Source: VAZQ01 sp046733355
GTDB lineage: Bacteria; Pseudomonadota; Alphaproteobacteria; Rhizobiales; Xanthobacteraceae
Length of the DNA stretch: 64,000 nt
Direction of reading: 5' to 3'
NCBI GenBank assembly: GCA_046733355.1
Contig: JBKPOZ010000126.1
Coordinates: forward strand, 13,134-77,133
A program made the translations under genes and the position numbers. The notes beneath the pieces were generated by a model. The model worked only from the letters and a program-made list of their open reading frames with translations. It did no database searches and was not told the DNA's origin. Of the stretch, positions 39,830 through 48,027 are shown in pieces; position 1 is the first letter of the stretch, and each line of letters opens with the position of its first letter.

Positions 39830-41889
39830 GCCCGATCGAGAGGTGTCGCCTCGAGCAGGAGGAATTTTTCGAACGAGACGGAAAGCCGATTGGCCGAAGG
39901 CGATACCGATGCAAGCGTTCTGTCGGTCCAGTAATCGGAAACTGTATAATTGCGGCTGTCCAGCCCGCGCAATTCCACATGGCCTTCCCAGCGATCGGCA
40001 TAGAGCGCGTAATAGAGGCGCTCTCCTTTCGCGATCACATGCGCCTCGGGCTTGTCAAAGCCGATATCGTAGAGGTCGCCGCGATAGCGCCCCTCCGGGA
40101 GTCCTTTTTCGTTATAGAGCGCAATCCAGCGCCGCCATTCGGCTTCCTTTTCCGGCGTCAGGAGAAGCGCGGCTTCGCTTGCAGCGCGCGGCCAGGTGAA
40201 CTTCGTCGACACGATCGCGCCGATCCCAACGGTTGATGCAAAATCATTGCCGCCGTCGCTGAGCTCCACGTGATCGCCGGCAAACGCCGCGGACGGACCC
40301 ATGAGTGCCTTGATCGCCTTGCCCTTGTGACGCACCTGCCAGGACGTGAGCGGATCGGAAGCGACCGGCTGATTCATAAACGGCATGTTGTAAAACGACT
40401 GGCACGTGCCGCACGGGCAGATTTCCACGACGGCGGCCGCATTGATGGCGGTGGCCTCCGCGTAGAGCGCGGCCCAGAAATCCTGCAGCTGCTCGACCGA
40501 TTCCTCAGGGCGCGCGTGCCCGTGCGCGGGGTTGTAGCAAGGCGCAACGCCGTTGAGGTGCTGGCCATCGAGCTTGAGTCCCTCGTATCCCCATTCGCGC
40601 ATGACTTTGCGAAGGAGCGCTTTTCCCCATTCCACCGTCTTCGGATATGCGGGACACAACGTGAAGCTGTCCCACCAGGTGATGTTCTGCGGCGCACCCG
40701 CCCCGTCGAGCAGCAGCATGTCCGGATTCGCGCGTAGAAGATCCGATGCGGGGCGCGCGGCGAGCGGCGCGATCCACAGCTTGGGCTTCATGCCAGTGCG
40801 CTTGATCGCCTGCACGAGCGCGATCATGTCGACATCGCCGCGGGGGAATTTGCCCGGGTCGAGATACCAGTCGCCCTCGGCCGTTTGCCAGCCATCGTCG
40901 ACACCGGCCCAGACGAGACCGAGCTCACGGGCTTTGGGCAGTGTGCCGAGAACCTGCGTGACGGTGAAATCGCGCTCGTAACCCCACGCGCACCAGATCG
41001 GCGCGTATGCAGCCTGCGGGATCGAGGCCTGCTGCATTCCTCGGTCGCCAAGAATGCGCCGATAGGCATCGAGCGTCGCGAAGCAATCGCCGCGATGCAC
41101 GGCCACGAAGGTGCGCAACGTTGAAAAGCTCTCCCCTGGCGCAAGCGTCAGGGTGCAGTCGCATTCCATCAACACGCGCGCTCCCTCGGACGTCATGGTG
41201 AGCGGCAGCGCCACGAGCTTCGGCACGGTTTCGATGTGGCCCAGCGCGAGCCCCCAATCGCGGCGCCAGACATCCACCACAGGAGTGCCGCCGCCGTAAT
41301 CGGATGAATTCATGCCCATGAAATTGCGCTGGTCGAATCCCATGTGCACCGGCTGCACCCAATCGCGGCGATCTTCATAGGTCGCTCCGGAAAAGGACCA
41401 GTACTCGGGCTGTTCCGCGCCGGCAGGCTTGAGCACGTGGGCGCCATTGACCCAACCCTCGATGCGCAGCGGAGCCGCACCAGTGTTTCGGTACACCACA
41501 TTGAGGAAAGCAATGCCGGGAAAGCGGTCGTACAGCGCAATGTCGAGCTCTTTCTCGATACCCTCTGCAGCTCCGCGCACGATGTGACGAGTGCCGGGGC
41601 CGTGCACGTCCTCGATGCGCTCGCTGCGCTCGGACTGAAACTGGAACTCATCAATGCGCCTGCCGCCGGCAAGGCGCAGCGCCTCGCTTGCTTCGAAATC
41701 GGTGAGCGGCTCGCGGGCGCTGCCCGCCAGAACGCGGCAGCGCAGGGCGGAATCGATCTCCAGCGCGATGAGTGTGTCACCGATGCGCAGGCGCGTCTCG
41801 GCCGCAGCGGCGACGCGCGCGCGCAGCCCCGATGCTCCCGCAACGGATGCAGCCAGGAGCTTGAGTACGGTTCGCCTGCGAGGCAGCAT
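39826..41889 (-). CDS. GH36-like alpha-galactosidase / alpha-N-acetylgalactosaminidase, Tat-exported
   Basis: 687 aa. A Tat-type leader (MLPRRRTVLKLLAASVAGA) suggests export of a folded enzyme. An N-terminal beta-sandwich (about 35-290) precedes a TIM barrel with the clan-D motifs WCAWGYERDFT, VWAGVDDGWQ, PKLWIAPLAA and YEGLKLDGQHLNG, in which D441 is the expected nucleophile. A later ASDPLTSWQVR is a candidate acid/base region. A beta-rich C-terminal domain follows. The family retains alpha-galactosides or alpha-GalNAc as substrates. AAGGGGA lies upstream of the ATG. It heads the operon GH36-EamA-gatZ-agaS-kinase. Confidence 0.85.
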   Translation of the reverse strand: MLPRRRTVLKLLAASVAGASGLRARVAAAAETRLRIGDTLIALEIDSALRCRVLAGSAREPLTDFEASEALRLAGGRRIDEFQFQSERSERIEDVHGPGTRHIVRGAAEGIEKELDIALYDRFPGIAFLNVVYRNTGAAPLRIEGWVNGAHVLKPAGAEQPEYWSFSGATYEDRRDWVQPVHMGFDQRNFMGMNSSDYGGGTPVVDVWRRDWGLALGHIETVPKLVALPLTMTSEGARVLMECDCTLTLAPGESFSTLRTFVAVHRGDCFATLDAYRRILGDRGMQQASIPQAAYAPIWCAWGYERDFTVTQVLGTLPKARELGLVWAGVDDGWQTAEGDWYLDPGKFPRGDVDMIALVQAIKRTGMKPKLWIAPLAARPASDLLRANPDMLLLDGAGAPQNITWWDSFTLCPAYPKTVEWGKALLRKVMREWGYEGLKLDGQHLNGVAPCYNPAHGHARPEESVEQLQDFWAALYAEATAINAAAVVEICPCGTCQSFYNMPFMNQPVASDPLTSWQVRHKGKAIKALMGPSAAFAGDHVELSDGGNDFASTVGIGAIVSTKFTWPRAASEAALLLTPEKEAEWRRWIALYNEKGLPEGRYRGDLYDIGFDKPEAHVIAKGERLYYALYADRWEGHVELRGLDSRNYTVSDYWTDRTLASVSPSANRLSVSFEKFLLLEATPLDRA

Positions 41890-41942
41890 GGCTTCCCCTT
41901 ATTCCGATGGTTGGTGCGGCTCAACCTCGAAAAACGCTTCGC

Positions 41943-42019
41943 AGGGTGGGTTGAGCGATAGCGAAACCCACCAAGGGGACGGAATTTGATGGGTTTCGCT
42001 TGCGCTCAACCCATCCTAC
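41943..42019. repeat. Inverted repeat of the GTAGGATGGGTTGAGC type
   Basis: AGGGTGGGTTGAGCGATAGC GAAACCC pairs with GGGTTTCGCTTGCGCTCAAC CCATCCT, separated by about 20 bases. It lies between divergent genes, upstream of the GH36 operon. Confidence 0.8.
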
Positions 42020-42131
42020 GACACTACGCTGCAGCGGCCTGGCCACACATGGTGAAAATGTTCGCGGTGCGCTTGGCGTGCAGCGATTGTTGGCGCTCGA
42101 TTGCAATGCAGAAGTGGGTGGGGTGCGTGCG

Positions 42132-42551
42132 ATGTTATGCTTGTCCTGCGGGGGCGAGATGCGCCTGATCGGCGTGGCGGAAGATCAGGAGCTATTGTCC
42201 GGGTATCTGCATCACACCTTCGAGTGCGCAGCCTGCAAAGAGACGGAGACCCGGCTGTTGTTCACGCGCGAGCGGCCGGTGCCGGTTGCACCCGCACCCG
42301 TACGTGAGGCAGAGATCCCATCCGAGAGCGCGTGGGAGCAGGCGATCGCAAAATTGCGCAATCACCAACTGGTCCTGAGCGCCAAAGCGGAGCTCCGCAA
42401 AGCCTCCGAACGCGCGGTGGAGTTCAACCGCCAGTGGGATCTGCTCCCGGAGCGTAAGCCAAAGCCCGCTCTGCGGTCGCGCCGTGATGCGTCCAGCCTG
42501 TGGGCGCGCGCGATAGCGAGGCTGCGGCCGGTACCCGGCTCGGAACGCTAG
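42132..42551 (+). CDS. Zinc-ribbon hypothetical protein, 139 aa
   Basis: It starts with MLCLSCGGEM and has a second CxxC (CAACKETE) about 35 residues later, forming a four-cysteine zinc ribbon. The remainder is charged and helical, with no known domain. I chose ATG 42132 because an earlier in-frame ATG lies in the upstream repeat. Similar short zinc-ribbon proteins are common in Bradyrhizobium-like genomes; their function is unknown. Confidence 0.7.
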   Translation: MLCLSCGGEMRLIGVAEDQELLSGYLHHTFECAACKETETRLLFTRERPVPVAPAPVREAEIPSESAWEQAIAKLRNHQLVLSAKAELRKASERAVEFNRQWDLLPERKPKPALRSRRDASSLWARAIARLRPVPGSER

Positions 42552-42690
42552 AACCGTCAGCCCAGATGAGATGGGGCGACGCGACCGAGCAGGCCATCCG
42601 TTTAGGTTAAGGAATGAGAAACCCGGTTCGCCGCTGGTTGTCTGCGCGACTGCTGCATATAGCTTCAGCCTCCCGCTCGGAGGCGATGCG

Positions 42691-42897
42691 ATGGCGGTGT
42701 GGAGGTGGTCCTCTTTCGCTCAGGCGCCTGCAACCAGGCTGCCGCTGCTGTCCTTCATTGTGATCGTGGGCGCGCTTCTCGTCATTGCGTTATTCGCCGT
42801 TGCGCCGCGCGCGCCGGTCCATCAGGACAAGCAACAGAGAGACGTCGAGAGGCTCGGTGAGACGTTTCTCTTCGGCCGGCACGCACCGAAACGGTAG
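42691..42897 (+). CDS. Small single-pass membrane protein, 68 aa
   Basis: ATG 42691 with GGAGG seven bases upstream. One hydrophobic segment (LLSFIVIVGALLVIALFAVA) is followed by a charged cytoplasmic or periplasmic tail. No recognised family. Support is the ribosome site plus the clean TM pattern. Confidence 0.55.
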   Translation: MAVWRWSSFAQAPATRLPLLSFIVIVGALLVIALFAVAPRAPVHQDKQQRDVERLGETFLFGRHAPKR

Positions 42898-42903
42898 CAT
42901 CCA

Positions 42904-43070
42904 TCAGGCGAGCTGCAGCAGAACGCTCGCGAGCGACACGATCAGAACCGCGCAAAGGCCGCGAGCGCAGTCACTGCGCTGGCGAGAAAGCGCCACGCGC
43001 GCTCACGCCTGTGTTGCGAAGCGTGCCGGCGAGGCAGGAGCGCCGGAATTGCGGATGTTTTCGCCAACAT
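42904..43070 (-). pseudogene. Small membrane protein, frameshifted (55 aa if one base is restored)
   Basis: ATG 43070 has an excellent ribosome site (GGGAGGGG, spacer about 6). The frame gives a basic N-terminus and the start of a TM segment (RFLASAVTALA). It then loses frame. In the next frame the sequence continues GLCAVLIVSLASVLLQLA and stops at 42904. Adding one G at about 42959 (GCGGCC to GCGGGCC) rejoins both parts into one continuous TM helix. Low-to-moderate confidence because no homologue can be checked here. Confidence 0.4.
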
Positions 43071-43114
43071 GAAGAACCCCTCCCGAGGCGGATGGCCTTC
43101 ACTGGCAGGAACAA

Positions 43115-43129
43115 TTAACGGTGTATTAA
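43115..43129. promoter_or_regulatory. CtrA-type binding site (TTAA-N7-TTAA)
   Basis: TTAACGGTGTATTAA matches the alphaproteobacterial CtrA consensus TTAA-N7-TTAA exactly. It is followed at 43154-43161 and 43184-43191 by an inverted pair TTAACGAA / TTCGTTAA. Both lie in a gene-free, AT-richer stretch upstream of the candidate small RNA. One such box may occur by chance, but it is rare in DNA this GC-rich. Confidence 0.45.
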
Positions 43130-43194
43130 CAAAGAGAGCGCAACCGGCAGGATTTAACGAATTTGTAAGTGTCTCATTCAGATTTCGTTAAGCA

Positions 43195-43316
43195 TATCGG
43201 GAGCACGATCAGCGCAATGCCCGCGGATACGGCCTCGGATAGGAGTGCGCTGCGGGCAACAGGATAAGCGCTATCCGGCTTCTCCAGAGAAGGCCGCCTT
43301 AGGGGCGGCCTTTTTG
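43195..43316 (+). ncRNA. Candidate small RNA with three hairpins and terminator
   Basis: No gene explains the intrinsic terminator at 43290-43315. Upstream, the plus strand can form GCCCGC(43219)/GCGGGC(43252), GGATA-AGCGC-TATCC (43262-43276) and TTCTC-CA-GAGAA (43280-43291), then the terminator. The 5' end is not defined; it probably lies between 43150 and 43215. The region also holds a 16-codon reading frame (ATG 43217), so a leader-peptide alternative exists. I cannot assign it to a known RNA family. Confidence 0.45.
43290..43315 (+). terminator. Rho-independent terminator
   Basis: AAGGCCGCC-TTAGG-GGCGGCCTT with a run of five T after the stem. The T-tract follows only on the plus strand, so it does not serve the minus-strand Crp/Fnr gene that ends at 43337. 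Confidence 0.8.
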
Positions 43317-43336
43317 GTCAGCCGAATGCCGGTGAG

Positions 43337-44047
43337 TTACGGATAGGTTTTCGGCAGATGCGATGCAACGCGCATCCGCACCAGCTCATAGCACTCGCAG
43401 GAGGCGTCGATCAGGCCCGGTCGATTGACGATGGTCACTTGTCCCCGTTTGCGGCGAATCAGGCCCTTCCGCTCCAGCTGCCCCACGGCGTTCGTAATCG
43501 ATGGACGCTGCACGCCCAACATTTCGGCGAGCAGGTTTTGCGTGAGCGGGAGCGCATCGCTGTCGCTGCGATCGCGCATCATCAATAGCCAGCGGGCAAG
43601 CCGGTTCGAGAGCCCGTGCGCGCCATTGCACGCACAGGAAACAAGCACCTGCTCGAGGAATGCTTCCAGATAGGAAAGCATCAGGCTGCGGAATGCAGGA
43701 AACGCGTTCACCGCCCGGACGAAGTCTGCGCGCGGCATCCTGGTCGCGCTGCCGGGAACCTGAACGAGAAAGCGCGCGGACGTGCTCTTCGCGCCGAGAA
43801 CCGCCTGTATACCGGTGCATCCTTCCCGGCCGATTGTCGCCATTTCGATCATGCTGCCATTCGCATAGACAGCCAGTACCGAGATCACGCCTCTGTCGGG
43901 GAAGAAAATGTGCGCGAGCGCGCTGTCGGCATCGAGAAGCACCTGCTCGCGGCGGCAGCGTATCTGCTCGAGATCCGGCGCGAGCCGCTTGAGGTCGCGC
44001 GCCGGGAGCGCCAGCAGCAAACGGTTGCGAGGCCACTGTCCATCCAT
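43337..44047 (-). CDS. Crp/Fnr-family transcriptional regulator
   Basis: 236 aa. The N-terminal cyclic-nucleotide-binding-like beta barrel (about 10-125) lacks the Fnr iron-sulfur cysteine set. A long dimer helix follows, and then a Crp-type helix-turn-helix (about 165-225, LTQNLLAEMLGVQRPSITNA ... LERKGLIRRKRGQ). Many Hyphomicrobiales carry several such regulators with unknown ligands. The target genes are unknown; the CtrA-like box and small RNA lie just downstream of its stop. Confidence 0.88.
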   Translation of the reverse strand: MDGQWPRNRLLLALPARDLKRLAPDLEQIRCRREQVLLDADSALAHIFFPDRGVISVLAVYANGSMIEMATIGREGCTGIQAVLGAKSTSARFLVQVPGSATRMPRADFVRAVNAFPAFRSLMLSYLEAFLEQVLVSCACNGAHGLSNRLARWLLMMRDRSDSDALPLTQNLLAEMLGVQRPSITNAVGQLERKGLIRRKRGQVTIVNRPGLIDASCECYELVRMRVASHLPKTYP

Positions 44048-44281
44048 GCCGCACGCTCTGCGCGATACGCGTCGGGAAAGCTAGGCTGTCGCGAGAAGGG
44101 TGTCGGTCATATACCGTACCAACCGCCCCCGAATCGGGATGGGAGCAAGGGGTCCCGGCTGGCACACGTGATCCAGGCGGAATCTATCAAGCATCCACTC
44201 GTCTCCGCCAAAGCGGCGACCCGGTTCCCTTCTTCTGGATTCCCGGTTGCGGTGAATGAGCGGATCAAGAGCCACCCTGCT
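44048..44281. other. Intergenic region with a degenerate repeat remnant
   Basis: No gene seen. The part near 44225-44262 (GGATTCCCGGTTGCGGTGAA TGAGCGG) is a decayed half of the repeat type found at 1290-1351 and 23601-23665. The rest should include the Crp/Fnr promoter. Confidence 0.45.
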
Positions 44282-46690
44282 CTAGGGTCGCTCGGTTTTT
44301 GGCCGCCGCCGCGAATCGCGCAAATGCACGAGATTCTTCGGCGCCGGCTGCGCGCGCGCGATCGCGCTCGCCACCGCCCGGCTCAGCTCTGCAAGCTGAA
44401 AAGGCTTGCGCAGCACGACGAACTCGGCAGCGGCCGAGGCTGCCGCCTGGCTGTAGCCGCTTACGAGGAGCACCGGAAGCGCGGGACGGCTCTTGCGAAC
44501 GGCGCCTGCGAGGGCAAGACCGTCCATGGGGCCGGCCATCAGGATGTCGCTGACGACGAGATCGAAATTGCCGCGCTCGAGGCTCTGCAGGGCTGTCACC
44601 GCATTGCGTTCGGCATGTACGCGGTAACCCAGCTGCGCAAGCATCGCCAGGGTCACTTCCGCCACTTCCGGATTGTCCTCGACGAGCAGCGCCAATCCGC
44701 CCGGCGAGGCATCGATCGCTGTACTTGCGCCCGGCGAGGCATCGATTGCCGTACTTGCCTCGTGACTCTGCGGCTGCGCTACTGCCCGTGGCAGGTAGAG
44801 CTTGATTGTGGTCCCTTTCCCAAGGTCGCTGCTTACCGTCACGGTTCCTCCGCTCTGATGCGCGAAGCCGTACACCTGCGAGAGTCCCAGTCCCGTTCCC
44901 CTGCTCGGCTCCTTGGTGGTGAAGAACGGCTCGCATACCCGCGGCAGGATGTCGGCCGGAATCCCGCAGCCGGTGTCGGCGATTGCGAGTTCCACGAAGT
45001 CTCCCTCGAGATCGCCTGGCGCATGCTGGCCGCTTAGCCGGACGTTCTCGCCATTGATGGCGATCAGGCCGCCTTGCGGCATGGCGTCGCGTGCATTGAG
45101 CGCGACATTCATCAGCGCGAGCTCGAGCTCGTTGACGTCCACCTGCACCGGCCAGATCTCGGGAAAAATATTGACGGCGATGGTCGTTGCCGGTCCCAGC
45201 GAGCTCGCCATCATCTTGCTCAAGGCCTCGAGCCTTTCACGCAGATCGACAGCGGCTGGATTGAGCGTTTGCCGGCGCGAAAAGCTGAGCAATTGACGCG
45301 TCAGCGATTCTCCGCGCCTGGCGGCGAGCTCTATGGCTTCGGCTGCACGCATTGCCGCGGCATCATGCGCGACCACTTTCTTGATCATCGGGATATACCC
45401 GCCCACAATCATCAACAGATTGTTGAAATCGTGTGCCACACCCCCGGTAAGCTGCCCGAGCGCCTCCATCTTTTGCGTGTGCGCGCGCTGGGCCTGTGAT
45501 TCCTGCAGCGCCAGCTGCGCCTCGCGCCGATCGGTCATGTCGCGCGTGATCTTGGCGAAGCCGACGAGCGTGCCGTGTTCATCCCGGATCGGATTGATGA
45601 CCGCATTGGCCCAGAACAGGCTTCCATCCTTGCGCACGCGCCAGCCTTCCGCCTCGTAGCCTCCCTGCTGCGCGGCCATGTAGAGAGCGCGCGCCGGCAA
45701 GCCTGCCGAGCGTTCGTGCTCGGTGTAAAAGCGCGAGAAGTGCTGCCCGATTATCTCGTCAGCGGTGTAGCCCTTGATGCGCTCGGCGCCCGGATTCCAG
45801 CTCGTCACCACCCCATTCGGGTCGAGCATGAAAAGCGCGTAATCGGTCACGCCGCGCACGAACAGCCGCAGCTGGCGCTCGCTTTGCTGCAACGCTTCCT
45901 GTGCGTTTCGCCGCTCGGTGATGTCGCGGGTGATCTTGGCGAATCCGAGGAGCTCGCCGCTTTCGGTGCGAACGGCGTCGATCACAACGGAAGCCCAGAA
46001 GCGGCTGCCGTCCTTGCGCACGCGCCAGCCCTCGTCCTCGTAGCGTCCCTCGCGTGCTGCCGTGTCGAGCGTGCGCACGGGAAGACCGGCGGCACGATCC
46101 TCCTTGGTGTAGAAGCGCGAGAAGTGCTGGCCGATCGCTTCCTCGGCGCTGTAGCCTTTCAGCCGCTCGCCGCCCGCGTTCCAGTTGGTGATGATGCCGC
46201 TCGGGTCGAGCATGTAGATGGCGTAATCGAGCACACCGTCGACCAACAGGCGGAAACGCCGCTCGCTTTCAAGCAGCGCCTCCTGGGCGGCAACGCGCTC
46301 GGTGATGTCGCGCGTGATCTCGGCAAAGCCGATGAGCGTGTCTGTCGAATCGGCGATCTTTTCAATGACCGAGCTCGCGCGGAATCGCGTTCCCTCCTTG
46401 CGCAGCCGCAAGCCTTCTTGCTCGCAGCGTCCGGTCGATGTCGCCCGCTCCAGCATGCGCCCGGGAAGTCCCTCCGCGCGATGCTCGTCCGTGAAGAAGC
46501 GGGAGAAATGCTGCCCGATTATTTCGAAGGATCGATAGCCGGTAACTCTCTCGGCTCCGGGATTCCAGCTGACGATAAAGCCGTCCGGATCGAGCATGTA
46601 GATGGCGTAATCGGTGACTGCATCAATCAGCAGCCGGAGGCGCTCGGCATCGCTCAGCCCAGCTGCTTGTCCGGCCGTGCTCAACGGCAT
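44282..46690 (-). CDS. Triple-PAS hybrid histidine kinase
   Basis: 802 aa, soluble. Three PAS domains in tandem, each about 120 residues apart, share TDYAIYMLDPDGxIxSWNPG, GQHFSRFxT and LIGFAEITRDIT; they look like recent internal duplications. A transmitter follows with H in LTGGVAHDFNNLLMIVGG (about residue 430), the ATPase motifs MNVALNARDAMPQGG and GTGLGLSQVYGFAHQSGG, and a C-terminal receiver (LALLVEDNPEVAEVTLAML, Asp in LVVSDILMAGPMDG). Such kinases often sense light or redox, but the PAS ligands cannot be told. ATG 46690 was chosen; a longer frame upstream is unconserved. Confidence 0.9.
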   Translation of the reverse strand: MPLSTAGQAAGLSDAERLRLLIDAVTDYAIYMLDPDGFIVSWNPGAERVTGYRSFEIIGQHFSRFFTDEHRAEGLPGRMLERATSTGRCEQEGLRLRKEGTRFRASSVIEKIADSTDTLIGFAEITRDITERVAAQEALLESERRFRLLVDGVLDYAIYMLDPSGIITNWNAGGERLKGYSAEEAIGQHFSRFYTKEDRAAGLPVRTLDTAAREGRYEDEGWRVRKDGSRFWASVVIDAVRTESGELLGFAKITRDITERRNAQEALQQSERQLRLFVRGVTDYALFMLDPNGVVTSWNPGAERIKGYTADEIIGQHFSRFYTEHERSAGLPARALYMAAQQGGYEAEGWRVRKDGSLFWANAVINPIRDEHGTLVGFAKITRDMTDRREAQLALQESQAQRAHTQKMEALGQLTGGVAHDFNNLLMIVGGYIPMIKKVVAHDAAAMRAAEAIELAARRGESLTRQLLSFSRRQTLNPAAVDLRERLEALSKMMASSLGPATTIAVNIFPEIWPVQVDVNELELALMNVALNARDAMPQGGLIAINGENVRLSGQHAPGDLEGDFVELAIADTGCGIPADILPRVCEPFFTTKEPSRGTGLGLSQVYGFAHQSGGTVTVSSDLGKGTTIKLYLPRAVAQPQSHEASTAIDASPGASTAIDASPGGLALLVEDNPEVAEVTLAMLAQLGYRVHAERNAVTALQSLERGNFDLVVSDILMAGPMDGLALAGAVRKSRPALPVLLVSGYSQAAASAAAEFVVLRKPFQLAELSRAVASAIARAQPAPKNLVHLRDSRRRPKTERP
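44701..44760. repeat. 30-bp tandem duplication in the kinase-receiver linker
   Basis: Two adjacent 30-base units starting CCGGCGAGGCATCGAT, differing at three positions. They encode a doubled ASTAIDASPG between the ATPase and the receiver. Confidence 0.85.
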
Positions 46691-46794
46691 GCTGGAAACT
46701 CGAGAATCAGAGGGCTTTCCTGGGGGTGCGCTGCGTTGTAATATTTGCGCGCTCACAATACGACCGCAATGCCAACCCCGCAACTGAGCTGCCA

Positions 46795-47133
46795 ATGCAC
46801 ATGAACGCGAGGGTGCGTTGCCACCCTCAGACCACGGTGCACTTGCGGGCTGTTCCTACTCGCTATCGCCTGAGCTCATCGGGGGGCGACGATGAGGGGC
46901 CGGCCGAGCTCCTGCCTTTTGGACCGACGCCAAGCGAGCGCGAGGACCTGCCCTATCGGGTCGAGTTGTGGGATCAGGCCAAAGCTGCTGTCGAGCAGGT
47001 GCTGGCGGTAACGATCAGCGGAAGCATCGGCTACGCCGCCTATTATGCTGCAACGCGGGAATTTCCGGAACGCTACATCACGTTGCGGCACAAGAACCGG
47101 ATCGTTTCGCGCTGGAACGGGCCGGGTCACTGA
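46795..47133 (+). CDS. Small hypothetical protein, 112 aa, first of a paralogous pair
   Basis: The C-terminal 65 residues match the protein encoded at 47188-47436: REDLPYRVELWD ... VEQVLAVT ... YITLRHKNRIV. The N-terminus is variable. No known domain, no TM segment or signal peptide. ATG 46795 or 46801 could be the start. I recognise it only as a family of small proteins seen in Bradyrhizobium-like genomes. Confidence 0.62.
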   Translation: MHMNARVRCHPQTTVHLRAVPTRYRLSSSGGDDEGPAELLPFGPTPSEREDLPYRVELWDQAKAAVEQVLAVTISGSIGYAAYYAATREFPERYITLRHKNRIVSRWNGPGH

Positions 47134-47187
47134 TCATTCCCGACTTATTCGCGACCGCCGCTCGCAAGGCGCTCGGGACAGGCTGCG

Positions 47188-47436
47188 ATGATCGAACGTG
47201 AGCCGCACAAGGCGAAGGTTACCCAGCTCGCAGCCGCGGCGGGCGATCGCGAGAGCCTGCCTTACCGCATCGAGCTTTGGTCTGACGGCGATCGCAAGTC
47301 GCTGGAGCGTGTTCTTGCGCGCGCGTTCAACGTCGCGCTTGCGCGCGCCATATTCAAGGCGGCGCAGACCGAGCACCCCGGACGTCGCATCACCTTGCGG
47401 CGCGGTGTGCGCGTGATCGCGGATACTGCCGAATAG
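47188..47436 (+). CDS. Small hypothetical protein, 82 aa, second of a paralogous pair
   Basis: Clear paralogue of the preceding gene: RESLPYRIELWSDGDRKSLE, then VLARAFNVALARAIFKAAQT and RRITLRRGVRVIAD. The shared core is (R)E(D/S)LPYR(V/I)ELW followed by a helix and an ITLR strand. The gap between the two genes is 54 bases. Function unknown. Confidence 0.65.
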   Translation: MIEREPHKAKVTQLAAAAGDRESLPYRIELWSDGDRKSLERVLARAFNVALARAIFKAAQTEHPGRRITLRRGVRVIADTAE

Positions 47437-47598
47437 AGAACCGGTGTCTTCCGTCGCTTTTGCGCCGCCCGGACTCTTGACCTCCGGCGGGGCCGCACCA
47501 TCTATGCGTCCGTGAGACGACACTAGCGACCTCTTTGTACGCAGACATCAGGCCATCGCCCATGGCGGGCGAGGTGCGTCTGCGCAAAGGAGGTCCAC

Positions 47599-47928
47599 AT
47601 GCATCGCGCTCATCTCCCCATTTTGCTGTTTGCCTCGCCGGCAGCGCAGGCGCTGCTCGGCCGCGATGTCGCGGCCGTGGGCGTGCTCGCGCTCAAGGCC
47701 ATTCTGCGCAACCGGAAAGGCATCGAGGTGGCGCATCAGCAGATCCGCTATCGCAAGCACGCGCTTGCGTTCTCCTCCCGCATCGGGCGCGACGGTGATG
47801 TCATTCTCGACCTCGATGTCGGGCTGCCGGATCTGGAAAAGCGGCTGGTGCTCGAGACGGAGCTGCGCCGGGCCGAGCGTCGGGTCGTCGACGAGCGCTG
47901 GAACGAGCGCCGGCGCAAGGGCCGCTGA
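47599..47928 (+). CDS. Hypothetical protein, 109 aa, with a perfect Shine-Dalgarno sequence
   Basis: AAAGGAGGT lies six bases before the ATG, the best ribosome site in this part of the window. The protein begins MHRAHLPILLFASPAAQALL (perhaps a weak signal) and is then basic and helical (LVLETELRRAERRVVDERWN). No family recognised. Confidence 0.6.
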   Translation: MHRAHLPILLFASPAAQALLGRDVAAVGVLALKAILRNRKGIEVAHQQIRYRKHALAFSSRIGRDGDVILDLDVGLPDLEKRLVLETELRRAERRVVDERWNERRRKGR

Positions 47929-47931
47929 GCC

Positions 47932-48018
47932 CCCGTCATGGCGGGGCTCGTCCCGGGCATCCACGCCTTTATCGCGCGAAGAAAGACGTGAGTGCCCGGC
48001 ACAAGGCCGGGCATGACC
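47932..48018. repeat. Palindromic repeat (GTCATGGCCGGGC type) between convergent genes
   Basis: CCCGTCATGGCGGGGCTCGT CCCGGGCATCCACG ... CGTGAGTGCCCGGCACAAGG CCGGGCATGAC. The two ends are inverted copies. It fills the whole gap between the 47599-47928 gene and the convergent Bug pseudogene, so it may act as a bidirectional transcript end. Confidence 0.7.
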
Positions 48019-48027
48019 GCTCCGGGA

